Assembly: GCA_937876465.1 (NCBI GenBank)
Contig: CALEHV010000036.1
Location: 1 to 40,092, forward strand
Direction: 5' to 3'
DNA from: an uncultured Bacillota bacterium
GTDB lineage: Bacteria; Bacillota_I; Bacilli_A; RFN20; CAG-826
DNA: 40,092 nt
The notes beneath the pieces were generated by a model. It saw only the letters and a program-made list of their open reading frames with translations, did not search any database and was not told where the DNA came from. This document shows positions 16,405 to 25,196 of this stretch, one piece after another. Position 1 is the stretch's first letter, and every line of letters begins with the position of its first letter. The translations under genes were made by a program, and so were the position numbers.

Positions 16405-17054
16405 TTTAAAGATTTAATCCTTTCTTCAATATCTTCATGTCCATAGATGTAAGAACCGGCAACTAAAACGTCTACACCTGCAGTTTTACACATGCCACCA
16501 GTTTCACCATTTATTCCACCATCAACTTCAATTAAGCATTTATAATGCTTGTTATCAATAATTCGACGTAATTCCCAAATTTTGCCAATTGCATCCGGCA
16601 TAAATTTTTGTCCACCTTTTCCAGGTTCAACAGACATAACTAAAACAAGATCTAAATCTTCAAGCAAAGGTTCAATTTGTTTAACGGTTGAGCAAGGTTT
16701 TATTGAAATACCGGCTTTGCAACCTCTTTTGTGTAAATCATTAATGATTTCTCTAGCAATATCCAAATCGTAATTAACTGCTTCAATATGGAATGTAACT
16801 AAATCCGCACCGGCTTCAACAAATTGAGGAGCAACAGTTCTTGGATCATTAACCATAATATGGACATCATTCAACATATTATGAGTTTTAGCATACTTTT
16901 TAACATCTTCTGTTGTATATGATTTGTTTGGTACAAAAATGCCATCCATAACATCCCAATGGATCCATTCCGCACCATATTTTTCAACGAGCAAAATCTC
17001 GTCTCCTAATTTTTCTTTGTTAGCTGCTAATAAGCTTGGTGATACGATAGCCAT
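16401..17054 (-). CDS. rpe: Ribulose-phosphate 3-epimerase
   Basis: Interconverts ribulose-5-phosphate and xylulose-5-phosphate in the pentose phosphate pathway. It has 217 aa and a TIM-barrel pattern. Visible motifs are SPSLLAAN, HWDVMDGIFVPN (metal-binding His and Asp), DVHIMVNDP, TFHIEA, MSVEPGKGGQKF and EVDGGINGET (catalytic Asp). The gene overlaps rsgA by one base. Its operon position after rsgA is the conserved Bacilli arrangement. Confidence 0.97.
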   Translation of the reverse strand: MAIVSPSLLAANKEKLGDEILLVEKYGAEWIHWDVMDGIFVPNKSYTTEDVKKYAKTHNMLNDVHIMVNDPRTVAPQFVEAGADLVTFHIEAVNYDLDIAREIINDLHKRGCKAGISIKPCSTVKQIEPLLEDLDLVLVMSVEPGKGGQKFMPDAIGKIWELRRIIDNKHYKCLIEVDGGINGETGGMCKTAGVDVLVAGSYIYGHEDIEERIKSLK

Positions 17055-17917
17055 TATTTATACCTCTCTTTCCTATAAGGAAGTTCCTCTAATAATTTTA
17101 AATATACTTTATAAGCATCACTAGATAAGTGATTATTTTCTATTTCTTCTTTAATTTTGCAGTCCTTCTCTTTTTGATGTAGACAATCTGTAAAGTGACA
17201 TTGAGTATAGAACTCATTATATCCAGGGAAGAATTGAGCAAGATCCTCTTTATAAACTCCAAGATCTAAAGAAGAAAACCCTGGAGTATCTCCTATAAAA
17301 CCATCGTTGTAAGAAAGAAGTATAACTTCTTTTGTTTGGTGTTTTCCTCGTCCACGCGCTTCGCTATATTCGCCAACACGACGATTAAATGTCGGGTCAA
17401 TTTGGTTAATAAATGTTGATTTTCCAACGCCAGTTTGACCCATGATAATAGAGGTTTTATTTGAGAAACTCTCTTTAATCTTTTCAATTACATCTTTGCT
17501 ATTAGGTGAAAGCAAAAATACTTCCGTTCCTAACTTTTCTAAGTCTTCTTTAACTTTGTTAATTACAGTTAAATCTTTAAGCAAGTCGATTTTAGTTAAT
17601 ATAACTTTCGCCTTGATTCCATTCATATTTACATAAGTTAAAAACTTATATAAAAGTTCTAAACTTAAATCAGGTTCTACAACGCTCATAGCAATGAAAA
17701 TCTGATCAACGTTTGAACATTTTGGGCGAATCAATTCGTTTGTTCTATCTTGAATAGAAGTGATTGTGAAGTTTTCTTCATCAAATTCCACATTATCTCC
17801 AACTACTAAATGTTCATTTTTAAATTTAAAAATTCCACGAGGAAAAACATTGTATGTAATTCCATTAACATAAACTACATACACGCCACGATTTGAAGCA
17901 ACAATTTTTCCTAGCAT
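17054..17917 (-). CDS. rsgA: Ribosome small subunit GTPase RsgA
   Basis: A circularly permuted GTPase that helps late 30S maturation. It has 287 aa. The N-terminal OB fold (residues 1-60) is followed by the G4 motif LTKIDLL, the G1 P-loop GQTGVGKSTFIN, G2 GRGKHQT and G3 DTPGF in the permuted order. The C-terminal zinc finger C-x4-C-x-H-x5-C reads CHFTDCLHQKEKDC. It lies next to prkC and rpe, as in Bacillus. Confidence 0.97.
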   Translation of the reverse strand: MLGKIVASNRGVYVVYVNGITYNVFPRGIFKFKNEHLVVGDNVEFDEENFTITSIQDRTNELIRPKCSNVDQIFIAMSVVEPDLSLELLYKFLTYVNMNGIKAKVILTKIDLLKDLTVINKVKEDLEKLGTEVFLLSPNSKDVIEKIKESFSNKTSIIMGQTGVGKSTFINQIDPTFNRRVGEYSEARGRGKHQTKEVILLSYNDGFIGDTPGFSSLDLGVYKEDLAQFFPGYNEFYTQCHFTDCLHQKEKDCKIKEEIENNHLSSDAYKVYLKLLEELPYRKERYK

Positions 17918-18795
17918 TATTTAAATCCAAAAATACGTTTTAAAAGGCCTTTCTTTTCTTTGAAATTGTCATGATTTGCCATTGCATTTTTAATAGCCTC
18001 AAGCATCTCTTCACAATTTTTGTATCTATCTTGAGGTTTCTTTTTACAAGCTTTCAAAATAATCTTATCTATCTCTTTAGAGATATTTGGTGAATATTTA
18101 GCAACGCTTGGAAACGGCTTTTTAATGTGGTCTAAAGCAATTTCGTAAGCGTGTCCTTCTTCAAAAGGAACTCTTCCGGTAACAAGTTGGAAGAAAGTAA
18201 CTCCAATTGAATAAATATCACTATAGATAGTTGATTGTTCACCAGAGCAAATTTCAGGAGCTAAATAACAAATTGTTCCCATAATTCCTTGTTCTGTTTT
18301 TGTTTCATCAATATTTGCATCTACAGCAATGCCAAAGTCAGCAACTTTAATTGAACCATCAGAAAGATAGAAAATATTTTGAGGTTTGATATCACGATGA
18401 ATGATGCCGTGTTTATGTATATAACCAACAGCATCCAAAATTTGAATCATTACTTGGCATGCTTCAAAAACTGTAAATTGAGTTAAAAACTCAAGTTTTT
18501 GAGCTAAAGTCTGGCCTTTTATATATTCATAGACCATATATGGTCTAGAATCTGCAACCCCACGATCGTAAACATGAATAATATTTGGGTGATTCATTGC
18601 AGCACAAGCAGCACATTCTTTATCAAAACGTTGTACGCAAGTGCTGTCTTCTAAGAGTTCTTCTCTCATAATTTTGATGGCAACAATTTTATGAGTGATT
18701 TGGTCATTTGCTTCAAAAACTTCTGCCATACCACCTGAACCAATACGGCCGGTAATGCGATAACGATCTTCAATACGTTCACCAATTTTAATCAT
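17917..18795 (-). CDS. prkC: Serine/threonine protein kinase PrkC, soluble short form
   Basis: 292 aa from the ATG at 18795, which has GGGAGG 8 nt before it; an earlier in-frame ATG lies inside prpC. The Hanks-type kinase is complete: GRIGSGGMAEVF loop, catalytic IHRDIKPQNIF, ADFGIA, and GTICYLAPE. After the kinase domain (ending near residue 265) only a short basic tail follows, LLKRIFGFK. There is no transmembrane segment and there are no PASTA repeats, unlike typical PrkC, which has about 650 aa and binds peptidoglycan. It overlaps prpC by 8 nt, so kinase and phosphatase are made together. Confidence 0.93.
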   Translation of the reverse strand: MIKIGERIEDRYRITGRIGSGGMAEVFEANDQITHKIVAIKIMREELLEDSTCVQRFDKECAACAAMNHPNIIHVYDRGVADSRPYMVYEYIKGQTLAQKLEFLTQFTVFEACQVMIQILDAVGYIHKHGIIHRDIKPQNIFYLSDGSIKVADFGIAVDANIDETKTEQGIMGTICYLAPEICSGEQSTIYSDIYSIGVTFFQLVTGRVPFEEGHAYEIALDHIKKPFPSVAKYSPNISKEIDKIILKACKKKPQDRYKNCEEMLEAIKNAMANHDNFKEKKGLLKRIFGFK

Positions 18796-19546
18796 TTTCA
18801 ATTGCCTCCCAATATGAGACTGCCATATTGTCTGTTCCACCGTTTGCATTTCCTATTGAAATCAAAGAAGCTATTTTTTGTTCAACTCTTTCGTTTGTTC
18901 TTAAAACTGAATGGATTTCTTTATCAGAAAGATTGTTATAAATGCCATCCGAACAAAGCAAAATAGGATTTTTCATATTTTGTATAACAGTTATTTCATA
19001 ACTGATTGAAGGGAATGGTCCGATTGCATTCATCAGAATGTGTCTATCTTGACTTGTGTTCTTTTCAGCAGCAGAAATCTTTCCTGTTTTGTATAAATAC
19101 TCAACATAGGATTGATCGCTTGTTAATTGCTTAAGACCGCTGAAAGTAACTGAATAAGCTCTAGAGTCTCCAACATTTAACAAGAAGATTAAATCCTCAT
19201 GAAATAATGCAAGAACTGCAGTTGTGCCCATATCTTTATATTCAGGATTTGATTGGGCTTCGTTATAAATATTTGTATTAACTTTTTTAATTGTTTTTGC
19301 TAACCAAAATCTTGGTCCGTATTTGGTCAAAAAACCTGATTTGTTACGGAATTCTTCCACAATAGTATCACGAGCAATACGCGAAGCGTAATCTCCTTTA
19401 TTGTGACCGCCCATTCCATCACAAACGGCAAGCAAAACATCGCCGGAAGCATTAATTAATGAAAGTGCCTGGTCTTCATTAGTTATTCTTACGCGGCCAA
19501 TATCTGTTTTTGATCCAAATTGTCCTTTAATTGTCTTTTTTGCCAT
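18788..19546 (-). CDS. prpC: PP2C-type Ser/Thr protein phosphatase
   Basis: 252 aa. Metal-dependent phosphatase that reverses PrkC phosphorylation. The PPM motifs are seen: GRVRITNEDQ, CDGMGGHNKGD, GTTAVLALF, LNVGDSRAY, and LCSDGIYN, with the final GGTDNMAV. The start has AAGGAA upstream. It overlaps rlmN by 20 nt upstream and prkC by 8 nt downstream, the conserved partner arrangement. Confidence 0.96.
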   Translation of the reverse strand: MAKKTIKGQFGSKTDIGRVRITNEDQALSLINASGDVLLAVCDGMGGHNKGDYASRIARDTIVEEFRNKSGFLTKYGPRFWLAKTIKKVNTNIYNEAQSNPEYKDMGTTAVLALFHEDLIFLLNVGDSRAYSVTFSGLKQLTSDQSYVEYLYKTGKISAAEKNTSQDRHILMNAIGPFPSISYEITVIQNMKNPILLCSDGIYNNLSDKEIHSVLRTNERVEQKIASLISIGNANGGTDNMAVSYWEAIEND

Positions 19547-20579
19547 GTAAATATTCCTTTGCCCTTAGTTGTCCACATGCTGCATCAATATCATCACCAA
19601 ATTCTTTTCTGATTGTTACATTGATATGCTTCTGCTTGAGATAACTAAAGAATCTATGTACTTGATTGTTACTACTTCTTTGAAATGATTTTTCACTTAC
19701 TGGATTGTAAGGTATCAAATTCACTATATATGTAGATGTGTTGTTTATTAGCTTTGCTAATTCTTCCGCACATTCTAATGTATCGTTTACGCCACTTAAC
19801 AATATGTACTCAAATGTAACTCTTCTTTGAGCGTGTTCTGAATAATATGCTAAGGCTTCCATAAGTTTAGGAAGAGGATAAGCTTTGCTTATTGGCATTA
19901 ATTGATTTCTTATTTCATCATTAGGAGCATGCAAAGAGATAGCTAAATTTGTTTGCAATCCTTCATCTGCATATCTTTTAATTCCAGGAACTAAACCGCA
20001 TGTTGATACTGTAATGTGTCTTGCACCAATTGCTAATCCTTTTTGGTGATTAACAATTCTTATGAAATCGAGAACATTATCGTAGTTATCAAATGGTTCT
20101 CCAGTACCCATAACAACAATATGAGTAATGCGTTCATTTTTCTCTTCAAGCAATTGATTCATTACAATAACTTGACCAACAATTTCGTGAGGTTCCAAGT
20201 TTCTTTGCTTTTTAAGCAAACCTGAAGCACAGAATGCACAGCCCATATTACATCCAACTTGAGATGTAACGCATATTGCGTTTCCGTAATTGTAAGGAAG
20301 CATTGCTGTTTCGATTTTGCTTCCGTCTTCTAATTCAAGAAGCAACTTAATAGTTCCATCTGAACTAACTTGTTTTTTATAAATTTTAGGTAAAGATAAG
20401 CAAAAATCTCTATTCAATTCATCTCTGAAAGACTTTGAAACATCGCTCATCTCATCAAATGTTTTTGCCTTCTTTTCATAAATCCATGAATAAAGCTGAG
20501 TTGCGCGATATTTCTTTTGTCCTCGATCCATTAATAGTTTTTCGAGTTTTGTTATTTCTTGACCGTATAAATTAATCAT
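19527..20579 (-). CDS. rlmN: Dual-specificity 23S rRNA/tRNA adenine-C2 methyltransferase RlmN
   Basis: Radical SAM enzyme that makes m2A2503 in 23S rRNA and m2A37 in some tRNAs. It has 350 aa. The radical SAM cluster motif is CNMGCAFC (C-x3-C-x2-C). VMGTGEPFDNYDNV and the late GDDIDAACGQLR (with the second catalytic Cys) are typical. It overlaps the RsmB-like gene by 8 bp. Being between rsmB and prpC is the standard order. Confidence 0.97.
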   Translation of the reverse strand: MINLYGQEITKLEKLLMDRGQKKYRATQLYSWIYEKKAKTFDEMSDVSKSFRDELNRDFCLSLPKIYKKQVSSDGTIKLLLELEDGSKIETAMLPYNYGNAICVTSQVGCNMGCAFCASGLLKKQRNLEPHEIVGQVIVMNQLLEEKNERITHIVVMGTGEPFDNYDNVLDFIRIVNHQKGLAIGARHITVSTCGLVPGIKRYADEGLQTNLAISLHAPNDEIRNQLMPISKAYPLPKLMEALAYYSEHAQRRVTFEYILLSGVNDTLECAEELAKLINNTSTYIVNLIPYNPVSEKSFQRSSNNQVHRFFSYLKQKHINVTIRKEFGDDIDAACGQLRAKEYLHGKKDN

Positions 20580-21822
20580 TTTCGTTTATCTTCATTTTCA
20601 TGACTGCATAGTACATTCCACAGTCACTTTCATCTCCGGTTAAATATTGCTTTTCTTCCACGAGTTCCATATCTTTATGAGCTTCTAGGAAACTTCTAAT
20701 AAATAATGTTCCTTCTTTTTTATTCATTGTATCTACTATGTAGATAAACATTCCTGAAGGAACTAAATATTCTTTTAGTTCTTCCAAAGCGTTTCGTTGA
20801 GCTTTTAATATTTGGTCCATTGATTCTTGTTTAAAATGCAACAAGTAATCTGGATACATACGTGCTTTATCAAAAGAAGAGGAAATTGGATTAACAATAA
20901 TCAACTCTTGCTTACGTGAAATGTTTGCTTGTAACGAGAATTTATCTTTATACGAAAACATTGAAATATTTCTAAGTTCCTTTGAATTGATACGTCCAAA
21001 GATTTTTGGTCTTGCAAAATAATCTGGAACGGCAAGATAAATTCCTTTTTCTTTCTTTGATCTAGCAATAATTTCTTCTACTAAAGAATCGTCTGAATAA
21101 GAATACATACAGTATTCGTTTGTCATCGGATCTAAATATTTGTCAAACAATCTAACTATTTCTTTGTTTATTACAAAGACACATTTAGATAAGTATGCTT
21201 CAGTCTTTTTAAATGGTTGATTTCCTTTGTATAGATAAACATCCTGAACATTTGTTGGTTCAAACATGTTTGTATCAAATAATGAAGGATGCTTATCTAT
21301 GAAAGGATTAACACGAACATAAATTTTTGCTGGTTGAGTATTTGCCTTTAAAATTTTAAAAGAATTTGAAACGCCAAAATGCTTGTTCCACATTTTTATC
21401 AACCATGATGGGGTATTAAATCTTATAGAAACATAATCCAATGTGTTTTTATCTAATCCCAAAATATCTGAAATGGAACCATCGAAAAAGAATGCATCTT
21501 CGATTTTCTTAACAAATTTGTCTTTTAGACAATCTTTTACATATTCAATAGCTTTTTCATTAGGTAACTTTTTAATAAAATAAGCATTTGCGAGCCCCAA
21601 AGACACAAGATGTTGCTCTTCGTTAGTTAATTCGACATCAAAACTTTTTAGCAATTTTTCAAATAAAAGATGATGACGTAATTCGCATCCTGCCAAAGCA
21701 CTAACAATAGCTGAGTACTTTCTTGTTTCAACGTTCAAAACATTTTTTAAGGATTTCTTAAAATTTATATCGTTGTCGATAACTTGAACTAATACTCTGT
21801 TTGCTAAAGTTAATTCGATCAT
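20572..21822 (-). CDS. RsmB-like protein, catalytically degenerate
   Basis: 416 aa, in the exact rsmB position before rlmN. RsmB (16S m5C967 methyltransferase) marks remain: a NusB-like helical N-terminus (1-110), RFNTPSWLIKMWNKHFG (134-150), and the C-terminal core order RKQELIIVNPISSSFDKARMYPD, then LVPSGMFIYIVDTMNKKEG. However, the SAM-binding DxCAAPGGK motif is absent (YCMYSYSDDS lies there), the catalytic PCS is NPIS (Ile313), and the second cysteine of YSTCT is Asp364. It should not methylate. The frame is intact, so a binding or structural role may have been kept. Confidence 0.8.
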   Translation of the reverse strand: MIELTLANRVLVQVIDNDINFKKSLKNVLNVETRKYSAIVSALAGCELRHHLLFEKLLKSFDVELTNEEQHLVSLGLANAYFIKKLPNEKAIEYVKDCLKDKFVKKIEDAFFFDGSISDILGLDKNTLDYVSIRFNTPSWLIKMWNKHFGVSNSFKILKANTQPAKIYVRVNPFIDKHPSLFDTNMFEPTNVQDVYLYKGNQPFKKTEAYLSKCVFVINKEIVRLFDKYLDPMTNEYCMYSYSDDSLVEEIIARSKKEKGIYLAVPDYFARPKIFGRINSKELRNISMFSYKDKFSLQANISRKQELIIVNPISSSFDKARMYPDYLLHFKQESMDQILKAQRNALEELKEYLVPSGMFIYIVDTMNKKEGTLFIRSFLEAHKDMELVEEKQYLTGDESDCGMYYAVMKMKINEND

Positions 21823-21824
21823 AT

Positions 21825-22340
21825 CTAGTCCTTATGGTGATGGTGTCCACAGCAGCAAGAATCTCCGTTGCAGCAGCATTCATCGTCATGCTCGTGTGAT
21901 TCTTGATACTTTTCTTCAAAATTTTGGAACATATTTTCATCACAAATTTCTTCGTTTTCGTTATAATCTTGGTCAGCGAATTCAACCATATTAGATTCAT
22001 TAATGAATCTTGGGTATTCTTTATTAATATGTTCGTAAGAGTTTTTGTTTTCAAAATAGTAGAATTCCAAAGTTGCGTGAACGGAGAATTGTGAAATAGT
22101 ACCTAAAAGGTATTTTGCGACTTGAGCTTCAAGTGCTTCACAGGCTTTTGGAGCATTTACTCTAATAATGCAGCTCCAAGAAGTTTGTTCAATGCCCTTA
22201 TGGAAAACTAAAGAGGCTTGATTAACAAACAAAATTTGGTCTTCGCTTGTTTCATACAAATTTGCAATTGCCTTTGTATGTTCCTTAGCATAATGGCCAA
22301 CTGTGTAGTCTTCTAATCCAATAATTGTAATAGTAATCAT
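21825..22340 (-). CDS. DUF1904/tautomerase-like protein with His/Cys-rich metal-binding tail
   Basis: 171 aa with a strong AGGAGG site 5 nt before the ATG. Residues 1-115 resemble DUF1904 proteins of the tautomerase superfamily (MITITIIG opening strand, a helix, then VHATLEFYYFENKNSYEH). The family's N-terminal Pro nucleophile is missing; residue 2 is Ile. A 30-residue acidic linker leads to a tail (148-171) with six His and six Cys, including CCCNGDSCCCGHHHH. Such tails bind Ni, Zn or Cu in UreE, HypB and SlyD-type proteins. It takes the place of def and fmt between priA and rsmB. The function is unknown; metal storage or delivery is inference. Confidence 0.65.
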   Translation of the reverse strand: MITITIIGLEDYTVGHYAKEHTKAIANLYETSEDQILFVNQASLVFHKGIEQTSWSCIIRVNAPKACEALEAQVAKYLLGTISQFSVHATLEFYYFENKNSYEHINKEYPRFINESNMVEFADQDYNENEEICDENMFQNFEEKYQESHEHDDECCCNGDSCCCGHHHHKD

Positions 22341-22348
22341 ATTGCCTC

Positions 22349-24544
22349 CTAATTGTACGGATCGACATCGATTCGTAGTTTTATCTCACTCTTGTTCTTA
22401 AATAGATCAAGAGTCTTTCTTAAATACGGAATTATTTTATCACGGTTTTTGTATTTTATGAATACAACACGATGATGAAATTTGTTTTGATACATTATGT
22501 AAGGCTTAACTGGTCCTATAGCAACAATACTTTTATCGTTTAGTCTATTAATTTCATTTATGAAATTCTTGATGAAACTATATACGTTATTAAAATCTTT
22601 ACTAGCAACATCAACTCCAATTAAGTGATAGAAGGGTGGATATTTTTGTAATTCCCTATTTTTCATCTCCAATTTATAGAAATTTTCGTAGTCTTGAGCA
22701 GCTCCCAATTGAATAGCAAAATTTTCAGGATGGTATGTTTGAACAAGTGCACATCCTTCTTTATCGGCTCTGCCGCTTCTGCCTACTGATTGGGTGATAA
22801 GTTGAAATACTCGTTCAGTTGCTCTAAACGAAGGAATTGATAAACCAACATCCGCTTGAATAACCGAAACTAAAGTTACATTAGGAAAATCATGTCCTTT
22901 TGCAACCATTTGAGTTCCAATCAAGATATCAGCATATCCATGTTTAAACTTATTTAAAATTTGTTGAGTGTTATTTCTAATTTCAGAAACATCGCTATCT
23001 AGTCTTAATACTCTTGCATTAGGGAACAATTTAGTAACTTCTTCTGCAATTTTTTCAGTGCCAAAACCATTGTTCAAAAAAGAAGTAGAACCACAAACTG
23101 GACATGTGTCAAAATGCTCTTCGACATAGCCACATTTGTGGCATTTAAATTGGCCAGATTTCTTATGCAAAGTTAATGTCGAACCACATGTTGGACACGT
23201 AAAAATATGACCACAATTTCGGCAGTTAACATATGGGGCATATCCTCTACGATTTATAAGCAAAATTGCTTGTTCACCTTTACTTAAAACTGCCTCTAAT
23301 TTTTCAATCAAAATATTAGAAAACATATACGATTTTCTAGATAAGTTTTCGCCCTTAGAAATATCAACAATTTCTGTATCAGGAAGTGGGTGTTTGTTGA
23401 TACGATTTTTTAACGTAATTAAGTTATAAATTCCAGCCTTTGCTCGAGACATAGAATCGAGAGATGGAGTAGCACTTCCAAGCACTACTTTTGCACCATA
23501 TTTTTTAGCCCTAAATTGAGCTACTGTTTTTGCACTGTACATTGGTGTGTTATCTTGCTTATAAGATTCGCTGTGTTCTTCATCAACAATAATGAGTCCA
23601 ATGTTGTCTAATGGAGCAAAAATTGCGCTTCTTGCACCAACAACAATTTGGCATTCGCCTCTAGCAATTTTTCTATATTGATCATACTTTTGTGCAGGGG
23701 TTAAATCACTATGTAAAACCGCAACTTTCCCTGCAAATCTTCGCTCAAAATACTCAATCATTATAGGAGTTAAGCCTATTTCAGGTACTAACATAAGTAC
23801 GTTTTTCCCTGCAAAAATCATCTTTTCTGCAAGTTTCAAATAGATTTCAGTTTTGCCAGAACCAGTTACTCCATAAAGCAAAGAAGTAACCTTATCAGTA
23901 GACAAAATTGATTCCACTGCGTCTTCTTGTTCTTTGGTTAAAATCTTTTCGTTTTCTTTGTCGATTTCTGGTATTGAATAACGTTGCTTTTCTCTATCGT
24001 AAATTACAACTCTTTTTGCCTCTAAAAGTTTGCCTAAAATTGATGGTGAATTTGTTAATCTTTTTGGGATGTCACCATTCTCTTTTAGATACCTTAAAAA
24101 TTCAATTTGTTTAGGGGTTAAATCTGTCTCGTCGTCGATCTTCAAATGTATCCATTTTTCATATGCAACTTTTGGAGCTTTCAATGATGATGAAGCAGGC
24201 TTTAAACTTGGGGGCAACATTGTCTGCAAAACCGCAATCATTGGAGCAAAATAATAGTCGCTTAAATCAGCTGCTAAATCAATGAGTTCCTTATTCAATA
24301 AAGGCTTGTCATCTAAGACATCAAAAATTTCTAAAATGTCAAAGCCTTTTTTGTCTTGAATTTCTTCCAATTCCTCTTCATTGATATCTCTAGCATTTAA
24401 GACATATCCAACCAATGTTTGTCTATTGAAAGTTACTAATACTCTAAAGCCTTCATCAACTGGCTTTTCACCTTTATAAGTATAAGAAAAAGGACGATTG
24501 AGACTTTGTACTTTATGCTCTATCAAAACTTCAAGTAATCTCAT
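22349..24544 (-). CDS. priA: Primosomal replication restart helicase PriA
   Basis: 731 aa. It loads the replisome at stalled forks. The N-terminal DNA-binding domain is followed by the helicase: Walker A GVTGSGKTEIY, DEEH box VDEEHSESY, GSATPSLDS, and the C-terminal RecA-like part with GTQMVAKGHDFPNV and SVGRSGRADKEG. The zinc-binding block lies between, with eight cysteines (CRNCGHIFTCPTCG, CHKCGYVEEHFDTCPVCG). It starts 15 bp after gmk and is in the conserved order. Confidence 0.97.
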   Translation of the reverse strand: MRLLEVLIEHKVQSLNRPFSYTYKGEKPVDEGFRVLVTFNRQTLVGYVLNARDINEEELEEIQDKKGFDILEIFDVLDDKPLLNKELIDLAADLSDYYFAPMIAVLQTMLPPSLKPASSSLKAPKVAYEKWIHLKIDDETDLTPKQIEFLRYLKENGDIPKRLTNSPSILGKLLEAKRVVIYDREKQRYSIPEIDKENEKILTKEQEDAVESILSTDKVTSLLYGVTGSGKTEIYLKLAEKMIFAGKNVLMLVPEIGLTPIMIEYFERRFAGKVAVLHSDLTPAQKYDQYRKIARGECQIVVGARSAIFAPLDNIGLIIVDEEHSESYKQDNTPMYSAKTVAQFRAKKYGAKVVLGSATPSLDSMSRAKAGIYNLITLKNRINKHPLPDTEIVDISKGENLSRKSYMFSNILIEKLEAVLSKGEQAILLINRRGYAPYVNCRNCGHIFTCPTCGSTLTLHKKSGQFKCHKCGYVEEHFDTCPVCGSTSFLNNGFGTEKIAEEVTKLFPNARVLRLDSDVSEIRNNTQQILNKFKHGYADILIGTQMVAKGHDFPNVTLVSVIQADVGLSIPSFRATERVFQLITQSVGRSGRADKEGCALVQTYHPENFAIQLGAAQDYENFYKLEMKNRELQKYPPFYHLIGVDVASKDFNNVYSFIKNFINEINRLNDKSIVAIGPVKPYIMYQNKFHHRVVFIKYKNRDKIIPYLRKTLDLFKNKSEIKLRIDVDPYN

Positions 24545-24559
24545 ATTCGTCCTTTTTGT

Positions 24560-25135
24560 TTATTTGTTCATTCTTGAATAAATAATTTGTCTAATTTCTT
24601 CAACACAACGATCAAGCGAATCGTTTACAACAACGTATTCGTATTGATCTTTCTTTTTTAATTCTTGAGCACATCTTGCTAAACGATTTTGAATTACGTC
24701 TTCTGCTTCAGTGCCACGGCCTCTAAGTCTGTTTCCAAGTTCTTCAAGTGATGGAGGAACTAAGAATATTGAAACAACATCCTTATCTCCTTCAAGTTTA
24801 GATAAGACTTTTGCAGTTCCATTAACATCAATTTCAAGAAGAACATTTCTTCCTGAGTTTCTTTTATCTTCAACTTTATCTCTTGGAGTTCCGTATTTAT
24901 TTCCAACGAATTCTGCCCATTCAAGCAAGTTATCAGCAGCAATTTGACGGTCAAATTCTTCATGACTTACAAAGTAATAGTCACTTCCGTCGACTTCTCC
25001 AGGTCTTGGTTTTCTTGTTGTCATAGAGACTGAATAGAAAAGATCTAAAACTTTGTCTTTAATAAGTTCAAGACGAACTGTGCCTTTGCCTACACCGCTT
25101 GGGCCAGACATAATAATTAATAATCCGCGTTTCAT
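24560..25135 (-). CDS. gmk: Guanylate kinase
   Basis: Makes GDP from GMP and ATP; 191 aa, the normal size. The P-loop is GPSGVGKGT; the GMP site includes SVSMTTRKPRPGEVDGSDYYF, and IDVNGTAKV follows. It is the first gene of a ten-gene operon that runs to 15733. rpoZ and coaBC, often found next to it in Bacilli, are absent. The -10 box is 8 nt before the ATG and no Shine-Dalgarno is seen, so the mRNA is probably leaderless. Confidence 0.97.
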   Translation of the reverse strand: MKRGLLIIMSGPSGVGKGTVRLELIKDKVLDLFYSVSMTTRKPRPGEVDGSDYYFVSHEEFDRQIAADNLLEWAEFVGNKYGTPRDKVEDKRNSGRNVLLEIDVNGTAKVLSKLEGDKDVVSIFLVPPSLEELGNRLRGRGTEAEDVIQNRLARCAQELKKKDQYEYVVVNDSLDRCVEEIRQIIYSRMNK

Positions 25136-25143
25136 ATGTTTTA

Positions 25144-25172
25144 ATTATATTAAAAATTAATAGATTTTTCAA
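25144..25172 (-). promoter_or_regulatory. gmk operon promoter, leaderless type
   Basis: On the minus strand, -35 TTGAAA (25167-25172), a 17-bp spacer and a consensus -10 TATAAT (25144-25149). The ATG lies 8 nt after the -10, at 25135, so transcription would begin at or within one or two bases of the start codon. Confidence 0.75.
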
Positions 25173-25196
25173 ATGCCGTTAGTAGATTGATTTTTA

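Noticed and set aside
21758..22054. 98-aa frame overlapping the His/Cys-tail gene in another frame
   Set aside because: It lies within two real genes, has low-complexity Lys/Thr/Ile content, and the DUF1904-like frame has the strong AGGAGG start.
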